From Tenodera sinensis (taxonomy: Eukaryota; Arthropoda; Insecta; Mantodea; Mantidae): 64,000 nt of DNA. The notes under the pieces were generated by a model that searched no databases, was not told where the DNA came from, and saw only the letters and a list, made by a program, of their open reading frames with translations. Positions 55,191 to 64,000 of the stretch are shown here, one piece after another; position 1 is the stretch's first letter, and every line of letters begins with the position of its first letter. The stretch spans positions 139,852,868-139,916,867 of the forward strand of contig CM060964.1 of the NCBI GenBank assembly GCA_030765045.1. Reading direction: 5' to 3'. The translations under genes and the position numbers were made by a program.

Positions 55191-56395
55191 CAAGGGTGGA
55201 TAAAATATAAATGAGACTTTTGTTTCAAACTATTTTATTTGATGTAAAACATTTACAAAATACACATCACTTTTCTACGTAGTCTCCTGCTTTGGAAATG
55301 CACTTAGCTCAGCGTATTGTCAGCTTCTTGATGCCCTCAACATAAAAAGAGCGAGATTGTGTCATCAGGCAGTTATGCACAAAGCCTTCCACAGTAGTGT
55401 CACCCTCAAATCTTTTGCGTCCCAGTGCCTCCTTGAGTGGCCCAAACAAATGAAAATCACAATGCGACAAGTCTGGGCTGTACGGAGGATGGTCAAGAAG
55501 TGGTGTTCATTTCATTTTTACAAGCAGCATTGGGGCAGGTTTCCTCCGGGTTCTCCGGTTTCCCCCACCATCTCATTCTACTGGTGCTCCATCTTCATTC
55601 CATTTATCATCAGTGTCACTGCCTGTGGTGCCATATGTAGTAAAAGCGGGTGCTAAACACTGCAAAAGAAAATTTCATTTCTGTCAATTTACGGCGAGTT
55701 AGCTTGGCAGAGTGGGATTGGGCATTGTCATGGAGAAGAATGACTCCTCTTATTGGATGGCCATGTCAAGCTGTTTGTAATGATGAATTGAAAGCTCCCA
55801 TAGCTTATTCCAACCCGATGGGAAATTTCTGCAACCGTCAACAGTCAATCACCTCTTGAGGGATTCAATGTTTTCCTCATAATGCTTGTGCTTGGATGAT
55901 GATCATGACTGTAGTTTTTGACCCATTCACAGCCTTCTTTGAATGCCTTATGCCAAGCAAACACAAGCCCTTGTAAGTGTCTGCTTACTAAACTGTGCTG
56001 CCAGTGTCTGCAAAGTTTTTGCCAGTTTCAAGTCTTCACAAACAAGGAATTTGATGATACATTGCGCAGTTGAAGCATTTTGTTGTTACTCACACACCGT
56101 GACCAGAACTAACAAATGGATATGTGGTGGCTAACTCATGCTCAGCCCCACTCCTGATATCCGTACTCAAACTGACGTCGCAGCACGCTCTGTTCAAAAT
56201 TATGTGCTCAGAACAAAAAGTCTCGTTTATATTTGATCCACCTCAGGTACTTACAGAAGTCTAAAAAGCGGTTACTATTACTGCTATTGCTCTCTTCAAT
56301 ATCGGTGAAAAATATTGGAGAGCAAGAGGATTAATGACTTCATTGTCAGAAATCCAGCATTAGCTAACAACAACATATTTGATCCACCACCCTCA
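55191..56395 (-). mobile_element. Decayed mariner with a retroposon inserted in its right TIR
   Basis: The left end CAAGGGTGGATAAAATATAA and the reverse complement of the right end (TGAGGGTGG...ATCAAATATAAAC) pair, with TA at 55189-55190 and 56396-56397. The minus-strand frames at the left give LGRKRFEGDTTVEGFVHNCL and KCISKAGDYVEK, the C-terminal end of a mariner transposase, preceded by LPPYSPDLSHCDFHLF-like sequence with errors. The right TIR is split by a 132-base insertion with 14-base duplications. Confidence 0.82.
56243..56374 (+). mobile_element. 132-bp LINE-B-derived composite retroposon with 14-bp TSD
   Basis: ATATTTGATCCACC occurs at 56229-56242 and 56375-56388, part of the mariner TIR duplicated by the insertion. 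The insert shares AGCGGTTACTATTACTGCTA and GAAAAATATTGGAGAGCAAG with the element at 59468-60009 and ends GCTAACAACAAC, the LINE-B-type tail. It is a 5'-truncated copy of that composite family. Confidence 0.9.
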
Positions 56396-58599
56396 TATAT
56401 ACATCCTTAAAAAAAACTGTCAACAGGGAAACTTAACATTTGTTCAGCATGTATGAAGTATGAAGGAAAGATGGGGAAGAAATTTAAGCTCATACTTCCA
56501 TCCGAATTGGTGCTATATTTAAAATGGCATAAGATTAATGTTTCATAGATGCATAGAGTTTTAGCATTTTAAAATTCAAATGGTTCTTTTTAGAGATTAT
56601 CCTTGCATCTTCTTCAGTTACTGGTCTAGGCAACATCTGGTGTTAATTTCTTTTTAGTATTTGTGATAGTTTTCTTCATTAAGAGAAAAGTCTGTACAGG
56701 AAGGTGATGCATGAAGATTGGGTGGTTAAACTCGCACCTGGCTAATCGCTTCTAAGGAGGATTCAGCAGTACTGATTTGCATGGCTGGTTTTATTTTAAC
56801 AAGTACTTTATCCTGTTAAACTACTAAATAAAATAAAACAGCTGATTAACTCAAATTTAATTTATATTCATAAGTTTATTTTCTCATTGTATTATATTTT
56901 GACAAATATTTAACTGAAGTAGCTATTAACCACTGATTCATTTGAAATTTTAGCACTTACATTATCATTAAATATTTTTCTACCAGACCAAGTATTGTAA
57001 AATAAATTGTGGAGATAGCAGAGATATATGTCAGACTATCTCAAGACTGCAATGTAGGCATAGCATTTACAGGCAAGCCTGATGGTTATGAGCTGAGAGA
57101 GCACATGCCTGTAAGTGAAGACAGCTGATAGGCCTGAGCTATTGTTGTTGAATCAACAAGTTGAGCTGTGTATCTTGTACACTAGAATGACAGGTCAGCT
57201 AACCTACACACAGAAGCTTTTGCCAAGTTTGTTTGCACACTACTTGAAGTTTGTTTTTGTAACACTAACATGACATTGGTTAAAGAGATGCAAAACAAAT
57301 TAATTGGAAAAAAAAAAAGCACTCGTGGAAATGATTTTACATAAATCAAAAGAGGTACTAAAATCAAGTTGGTACAATGTATAAAGTTTGCTACTACTTC
57401 AGATCCAAAACTCTGGCACCAATAACCACACTGCACAATCATCACTTCTTTGCTCATCCAGTTTTTACCTATGGATCCTTCTTTTTCTGTATAAAAATCC
57501 CTATTCCACTTGATTCATGACCTTTTACGTTCCCCATCATCAATTTATCATAATAATCAAAACTGCGTAGTTCTATTGTTGCATTTTTACATAATTATGT
57601 TTCCACAACAGCAATAATGTGTACAAAACTCACCAGTCTAGCAATTTCACCACTGACCGTATTTCCCACAGGGTTTCCATATTCCAGCTCAGCAGATTCA
57701 AACATGTTCCATATACAGACTTTTTTCTCTTGAACTTAAACTTATCTAATCTTGCTTTGCTTTGCGTAACTTTTCTTTCTACAGATTCTTTCCCATGTTG
57801 ACTCCCATCTTCTACTTCCAAATACACTGCCATTAGGCAGTGACATAATGCTCAATCTTGATTTTTCCATACATCCATTTTAGCCATAGTGGCCCTCACC
57901 ATTCTCAGTTGCTCACTTAAATAAGTCTGTGGATCCATACACCTTGTAGGTGACAACAGCTAGTCACTTCATTTGACTTTGAGACAGCAGTACAACTTGG
58001 GTTGCTCTAGGAGGAAAGTTGCAAAGGAGCAGCCTTGCAGTGCACCAATTTGTTTGGTCAAAGAAGTAACTGAACAAAGTAACACAACAAAGCATCACAG
58101 CAGCTTGCTAGTCTCACCTCGTTGAACATGGTCTGGGCACTGGTAGCTGCTAACCACCACCACTACATCACAACTGCTTCAACATGGTCATCGCTGATGT
58201 GCCTTGGGACCCACCGGCATGATTCCTACTTACAGCAATAGTGGCAGTCTGTGATGAAGGGTACTTGAATCACCTCTGCCCAGGAACTCGTGCTGCTAAT
58301 GCACTTGCACCTAGAAATTGCCTTGACATCCACCCTTCCCTTATTACGGAGTCTGATTTTGCATTGAGGCCAACCAACTAGCTCCTGACTGCTGCCAGTG
58401 CTGTGTCTATGGGCACAGGGAGGCAATAAGCACAGCTCTACCAAAGTGCCACTGCTGGGGTGCTTCCTCTGCACAGTAGTGTATATGTAGCATGATCTCT
58501 GCTGATGATGACGTTACTGTGCCACCTGTGGAGGTGCTTCACATTTCACAGGCCAGGGCCAGTCCCTCTTGCAGTCTGAATCCAGGAAACAATAACAGC
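56396..58599 (+). other. Intron stretch, no gene supported
   Basis: 2.2 kb. A minus-strand 67-codon frame (57833-57630; NLLSWNMETLWE is vaguely endonuclease-like) and an A run (57311-57319) were the only items noted. From about 57900 GC rises slightly toward the coiled-coil relic. Confidence 0.45.
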
Positions 58600-58990
58600 C
58601 ACCACCTCAACAATGATTTCAATAAACTAGAGCTCAGAATAACATAGCAGAGCACCAGGCAGGACATCCAGGCCTTATGTAACATCATTCAGAACCTCCA
58701 TACAGAGTTCCTGAATTTGATGACCAAGCTGACAGCTCTGGAGGGCCACATTCAAGACTTTCAGACAGCAACAAATTCATCAGTTCAACTATACCTCGCC
58801 ATGACCAACACCACACTACAGGACGACACATTAGACTATGCTCTTTGAGTTTTGGAAACCAATTATGCCCACCTCCAAACCTACATAGAACAGCAAGCCC
58901 CACACCAGGTGGGCCAGCTCCATGCTGGAAAGCAACTAAAGCTACACCAACCTTTGCTCAGCAATTTGATTCCAGAATGGAAGTTTGATA
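58600..58990 (+). pseudogene. Coiled-coil reading-frame relic of unknown origin
   Basis: One frame runs about 120 codons with only two stops (TAG near 58647, TGA near 58848). It reads LNNDFNKLELRIT-stop, STRQDIQALCNIIQNLHTEF, LNLMTKLTALEGHIQDFQTA and, after the second stop, VLETNYAHLQTYIEQQAPHQ. Leucine and isoleucine fall at heptad-like spacing, so the ancestor was probably a coiled coil, for example part of a retroelement Gag. I do not recognise the family, and no neighbouring polymerase supports it. Confidence 0.4.
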
Positions 58991-59467
58991 CCTTCAGACT
59001 TAATAAGAAGGGAATAAGAAAATAAATGAATAAATGCTCTTCACAATATCACACTTTAACCTTTGGGCTGCTGTCAGAATCACTAACCATGTTCAGTTGA
59101 TTTTAATAAAAGTTACACTTTTAGCTAATTTGAAATTAATGTTTACAACAATGTTGTTCATTGCAAAACTACTTCATTTTGTAATTTTCCACAGTTAAAT
59201 TAATATGACATATGATGTTTCCACACAGCCACTGGCTTGAGCAGGTATGACACATACTGCTACCTGTATTTCTCTTGCACCAGCAGAACCAACTCACATG
59301 CACAATGTCTTATTGCAACATATTGCAATTATACATATTGCTATGTATATATAGCAAAGTATGTGTTGCTGTTAATCGAAAGCAAAGATCTATTATAAAC
59401 TTCTAATCAAAGCATGTTATTTAACTGTTGTAATGATTAATCTTCATTACAGAAAATATGGCATATG

Positions 59468-60009
59468 AGACCCTCAGGGGTCTCTGTCTAGGGGATATGT
59501 GATTAGCGACCACAAGGTACCCAAGCTGAGCAGAACATTACTTCCACTTACTGGTGTTTTGCTCCTCACTGTAACTTTTCTATCTGACCTTACCTTGGTC
59601 ATCTCTTGTTCTCTTCCGACCCCGATGCTATTAGGGTTCCCGAGGGCTAGGGAGTCTTTATTTTTCCAACCTCTCCATTTCTCTATAAAATCTTAACCCC
59701 AACATGCTGACCTGTCATGGCATGTAATACGTCCTCTGATTGGTAATCAGAGGATATGGTCGGTGAATTTATTTTGATAATTCTCCCGGTCAGGTCGGTG
59801 AGACCCGTAAACCAACGACAGGTGTGGCCCTCCAGATATTCTGGGGGTTGTGAGAGAGCGATGTGACCGCCAAAACATAAAAATATGGTGCTCTCTAAAA
59901 AACGGTTACTATTACTGCTATTGCTCTCTTCAATATCATTGTGAAAAATATTGGAGAGCAAGAGGATTAATGACTTCATTGTCAGAAATCCAGCATTAGC
60001 TAACAACAT
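59468..60009 (+). mobile_element. Composite non-autonomous retroposon: LINE-B 5'UTR joined to LINE-B 3' end
   Basis: 59770-59895 resembles the last part of the LINE-B 5'UTR (CTCCCGGTCAGGTCGGTGAG, AACCAACGACAGGTGTGG, ending AAACGGTTAC, against AAACAGTTAC just before the LINE-B ATG). Immediately after come about 30 bases of linker and then the final 20 codons and stop of a LINE-B-type ORF (GAAAAATATTGGAGAGCAAG through CCAGCATTAG) with an AACAAC tail. The whole ORF between is missing. The left limit is approximate and no target duplication was found for this copy. Confidence 0.82.
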
Positions 60010-61058
60010 ATTATACAGCAGAAAAACATGAGCACTTCCATTATACTTGATCTTATGGTGTGACATGCTGAAGAAATGCCATTATGGTGTAGATTTGTGT
60101 AACCATTTCAGTAACAAATCTCACAATAACATTTAATGCAATGGTACAGACATTGTGATCAAAACTGAAAAAGGAAGACTGTCAGTGAATGAAATATTGA
60201 ATGCAAGCTATTATGAACAAAAACACTGACAAAGGGGGAACTAATGGAAATTATTATAAATAAATCTGTAGCATAGCAAAGATTTGTTAAACCAACATAT
60301 TTTTAACACTTAAATCTGCTCTCTCTCTCTCCCTCCCTCCCAACTTCTCTCTCCCTCCCTCTCTCTCCAAATCACAAATGTTCCTGGTACTGATGTTTAC
60401 TGGGCAAACAATTGGCATGAGCTGATAACACAACTTAGGAGTTAACAGAGAACCTGGTTATCAAGGGGCAGTGTTGGGAATAATTAGTTCTGAACATAGC
60501 AGCACATGCAATGAAGAAAAAATCAAGACAAAAGGCACAGTTATCAATTAGTTTGGCAAAACAACAGATTGATGTGTGATATCAATTGATAACTGTTAAT
60601 GGGACAGTCACATCACCACAGAGGAGTGCCATGTAAACATTACTAATCAACAAATTACCATGTAAACAAAAGTGCTGGGAAAGCTAGTTTTACTCTTAAG
60701 TGAGAGTCTTAACTGGTTCAAAATATTACTTATTGTGTGCTTTATAACAAATGCTGTTTCCTGAATTTCAATAGAGCCCTCTGATTCATTGCTTTTGAGC
60801 ATCTCAACCAAGTATTTACTTTGTTATTATGAAATTATATAAACACATAGGTATTTGATGATCACAAGTTCAGAGATTACATATATCTATGTTATGTTAA
60901 TGTTAATATTTTAGTAATGTTTAACTCAGGGAGTGCTAATGTAATGGTATGTTTGGTTTTGGTTTCCTCATAGTTTAAGGCTTTGCACACCTTAATGTTT
61001 CTGACCACTTAAAATGAAAAAAAGTGGTTGATTTGCATTTACTTGTGTTTTTTCCTAG
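60010..61058 (+). other. Intron before the last scrib exon, no gene seen
   Basis: AT-rich with a CT-rich simple repeat at about 60319-60368. It ends in a strong polypyrimidine tract and CCTAG acceptor. Confidence 0.5.
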
Positions 61059-61109
61059 TGCCAAGAGCCCACAAATGAAGTAAAGGTAAAAAAACAACGC
61101 TTTCTCTGA
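61059..61109 (+). CDS. scrib: scrib coding exon 7, candidate terminal exon
   Basis: After TTGTGTTTTTTCCTAG the frame continues in phase 0 as CQEPTNEVKVKKQRFL and ends at TGA 61107-61109. This would finish the protein. Alternatively the AAG-GTAAAA at 61083-61091 is used as a donor, giving CQEPTNEVK and further exons right of the window. The acceptor is strong and the phase fits, but the peptide itself is not one I recognise, and scribble C-termini vary. If terminal, the window holds about 230 scribble residues. Confidence 0.6.
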   Translation, partial: CQEPTNEVKVKKQRFL

Positions 61110-62879
61110 CATCGCTGATGTAAGTTCACAAGAAAATAAGGTTATTCTAGCTCAATGTGTTGAAATGTATTTTTATTTCCATTATTGGTTCTTTTTATTC
61201 TGATGCTGAAGTACCGTATACTTAGTTCTTTTTGTTTTATTTCCTTTAACCTGCCATTGCTCGTGCAATAAAGCCTGACATAGTTATTTGCGTGGATGAC
61301 AGGTGTCATCCACAATGTAAACAATGTATTTGTATGCTTTAAATGCTGTATGTGAATCATTTCTGGAATATTTTATTTAAATCTCAGCATAGTACATTTA
61401 ATACACATATACATTATAATTTGTTTTAAAGTTTTAAATAGTTTATGCAATAATTTAGTAAGTTTTTATTTCAAAATAATTATAAATTTGTCATCCATAT
61501 AAACATAGAGGTACATCTAATAATGTGAATTCTTCTAAAAAGAACATGAGAATGTTTATTTATAAACAAGTTTGTTACTCATAGGCAACAAAAAAAATTA
61601 ATTTTGATGATACGGTGCAACAAATTTGAAATAGGGAACACATTATTTGGCTGCAAAGTTCATGCATATGTCTCTCAGGTGATTCATACTGGTCCAGTTG
61701 CTGCATGTAGTACACTGTCTATGAGTTGTATTTTGTGCTCTTCCAAATGATAACACTTATCAGTGACCTAGTGGCTTAGGCTGCTTGACAATTTCTTGAA
61801 TACCTACCAATAATTTAGCCCTTCTTCAGATATCACATGGAAGGCTTTGAGTAATGAGAATGTTGTTCTATTTGAGGCTTTATTAGTTTCCAACTGATTT
61901 TCTCTATAAAGACAGCCTTCTTTTGACCCTGGTCTGAAGCCATGTACTGATATTTATAAAGGCATAAACCATAGTGGCTGCCATGTTCAAAATGTTCTAA
62001 AGCAGTATCGTGGGTCACCTTCTAGTGCTATGTGAGACATTTTTCTGGCATGGTTAATCCAAAAAATCTACCCCCTCTTTTGTCATATTGTAAAGTATAA
62101 GCATTTCAGATTTCTGTTCTTACTTACTTTTTGAGGCATTTTCACTTTTAGCGGTTGCCGGTTATTCCCCTTTTCCATTACTGGTGGTCATTCCAAGAGC
62201 CATTTTCCATTCCTGTAGCTTCCACGGCCTCAGCAACTCCTCCTCTCCATGTGAGTCCATGTCTGTTCTCCCACTGAAATATCTGTAGCAGTGATACTAA
62301 TAGAGGGAACATGAAGTTTGACCTGTCCACCTGTTTTGTTCTTCAGTTTGCCTACTGTCCAAGGAACTTGGACTTCTCTGAACACTGTATCGCCTTTAAG
62401 TGCGACCACCTACAACTTACGGTGGTGGAGGCAGAAAATGGGAGAATGTAACTGCAGATCACAAATTGGCATCCCTGGTGTATAGCATCATTGAAGTGTA
62501 TACTACACTGAACCAACACTGTCCTAATTTACCTTGGACAGTATGATAACCAATGTATAATCCTGTTCAAATCAGGATATAGATGATTTTGGCTCCCTTT
62601 TTTTATTGGGTAGGAATTCTTTTGGCACTTTTTTCTTGTTTCTTTATACTGTTCTGACATGTGTCAGTTTTATGACTAAAGGTAAACCATTAAACCAGTT
62701 ATCTCCCATGGTATTTCTATTTGTAATTGCTCTGGTTCAACCATCTGATGAACAATATCTTCAGCTGAATTATTGACAATGTACACTCTGTAAGTTTTGA
62801 ACATTTTGAAAAGAATGCAAAAAAATTGTAAAATTTTAGATGACATTGCAATTTTTCAAATGCTGAACACCATTCCTCT
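61110..62879 (+). other. Possible scrib 3'UTR and downstream DNA, no gene seen
   Basis: AT-rich sequence. A canonical AATAAA lies at 61267-61272. Beyond it I see no motif-bearing frame before the mariner relic. Confidence 0.4.
61267..61272 (+). promoter_or_regulatory. Candidate poly(A) signal for scrib
   Basis: AATAAA 158 bases after the TGA at 61107. It is relevant only if the exon at 61059 is terminal. Confidence 0.35.
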
Positions 62880-63800
62880 TTGGAGAGAGTGCAGGTACAT
62901 TCTTCATAAGCAACTACTGCAATTTCAGTTGATTCAAATTGTTCACTTCAAATTTTGATTTTATTTTGGGGATTGTAAAAAATAAAATAGGACTAGATCT
63001 GAATGTAGGGAGGATGAGACAAGTATTTGAGTCCTGAAACCTGCAGAAATGGAGTTGTTTCTCATGCAGTATGGTAGAAGCATTGTCATGGTGCAACAAA
63101 ATTCCACATAGGCCAGTCTTAGGATGTTTTGTTGTGAGTGCATTGAAGATTGTGACAGATTTTGTAGTATACCATCTGATAATGACAATCTTTTTTTCCC
63201 TCAAGCAGAGGTCTAACAGTATGGCCACTAGCTGAGAAGAGCAAACAGAATATATTCTTGCCAACCCTTCTTGCTCGCCTCACTTTTGTTAGGAGGATCC
63301 CCTGCTGGGAAGACGCAGACCGATGACTGTCACTTGGATTTTAGCCAGCTTTAGTCACCTTTTACAATGTTAAGTTTATGCTTTAGATCTTCCACAATCA
63401 AATTTTGTTAATAGTTTCCTAGCACCATTGTATGCATGTCTCTTTCTGCTCATGTGTGAAGAGGTGAGGCATCCAATGACTGCAGAGCTTCCTGACATGA
63501 AGCTTTACTTTCAGAATTGCCCTCACTGCCACCAGTCCAATATTCGGTGCTTCTTGAATCTGATAATATGTTCAGTGATCATCTTGCTGCAACATGAGCT
63601 CTGCTTTCACCATATTTTCATTCATTGTTGCTGAAGCTGGCTGGCCGTCCTGTGCAGTCTTCATCTTCAAGAGAGTCCTTTCTTCTTCTAAACTGCAAAC
63701 CATCAGTAAACAGTGGATTGCAAAGGGCAAAGATTTCCAAATGCATGATGCAGTCTTTTAAGGCATTCTCTCTTCCCTAAACCGATTTTAAAGCCATAGA
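62880..63800 (-). pseudogene. Second mariner-type transposase relic, nearly full span
   Basis: Read on the minus strand from 63800 down: DEDCTGRPASATMNENMVK (linker after the HTH), VRKLCSHWMPHLFTHEQKE (the WVPHLLT..QK motif), then a degraded first catalytic region, FNALTTKHPKTGLCGILLHH followed by DNAS (second Asp in HHDNA), and a damaged PPYSPDLAPCDFFLF region ending FFTIPKIKSKFEVNN. It is distinct from the intact mariner (LLHHDNA instead of FLNDNARPH). At least five stops or shifts. The C-terminus fades at about 62900. Confidence 0.8.
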
Positions 63801-64000
63801 AAATCATAGTGTCAAAATGCTCATTCTTGAGATCTATCCTAGTGTCTGGCATAAAAACACTTGGGTGTATATGCACAGTAGTGCTGACACTGCACATTGT
63901 TGAAGCATGCCCAGGCTTGCACATGTTACTATCTGAATTTCAATCTAAAGCTAGGAAGAACTGCCTTGGCTTACTACAACTCATTGTTGCCCATTCTCAA
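63801..64000 (+). other. Window edge, nothing further recognised
   Basis: May hold the N-terminal end of the mariner relic; too degraded to read. Confidence 0.35.

Noticed and set aside
57630..57833. Endonuclease-like minus-strand frame (LLSWNMETLWE)
   Set aside because: One weak match of about 10 residues, no other endonuclease motif (no GDFN or SDH) nearby.

Overview
This is animal nuclear DNA, almost certainly from an insect with a large, transposon-rich genome. A polyneopteran (cockroach, termite, stick insect or similar) is a guess based on intron size and on the tRNA-derived SINEs. There are no prokaryotic operons, rRNA genes or CRISPR arrays. The only host gene I recognise is the 3' part of scribble (scrib, a cell-polarity scaffold) on the + strand. 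It appears as seven short exons (4318-4414, 21234-21290, 21398-21545, 33988-34081, 41553-41663, 53569-53703, 61059-61109). Their splice phases chain perfectly and encode about 230 C-terminal residues. The LRR and PDZ parts must lie left of the window.

Everything else is scrib intron or flank filled with mobile elements. 0-8 kb: a frameshifted transposon of a family I cannot name (428-2174), a LINE reverse-transcriptase fragment, and a ZMYM1/DUF4371-type hAT element with TIRs and a near-perfect 8-bp TSD (5424-8028). 8-17 kb: a Tc1-like relic broken by a foldback element with ~680-bp arms (9008-11122), then a decayed RNase-H LINE (LINE-A, 11482-17247) with an 11-bp TSD. 18-25 kb: an (ACC)268 array, a pogo/Tigger-like element, a Tc1-like relic, and a small LTR element with nearly all of its interior missing. 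24.7-29 kb: a full-length single-ORF LINE (LINE-B) with TSDs, disabled by an (AT)n expansion and one further frameshift. 29.7-30.7 kb: a Tc1-type deletion derivative whose 188-codon ORF joins the transposase N- and C-termini.

34.1-38.0 kb: a hAT relic with a perfect 8-bp TSD and a piggyBac nested inside it. 40.2-41.5 kb: a mariner with an intact 362-codon transposase ORF, ending only 55 bp before a scrib exon. 43-53 kb: tRNA-derived SINEs, a 48-bp-stem hairpin element, a second Tc1 relic, a second LINE-B copy and a head-to-head tRNA-SINE palindrome. 55-64 kb: two further mariners. One of them was hit by a 132-bp retroposon that belongs, like 59468-60009, to a non-autonomous family made from LINE-B 5'UTR joined to LINE-B 3' end.

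The main themes are nested insertions that can be ordered in time, non-autonomous derivatives built from autonomous parents in the same window, and foldback structures. LINE-B probably supplies the machinery for the 5'UTR/3'-end derivative. I see no evidence of a new multi-gene system. The most novel items are the LINE-B-derived composite retroposon, the HTH-plus-tail Tc1 ORF, the foldback/hairpin family and the unnamed transposon at the left edge.
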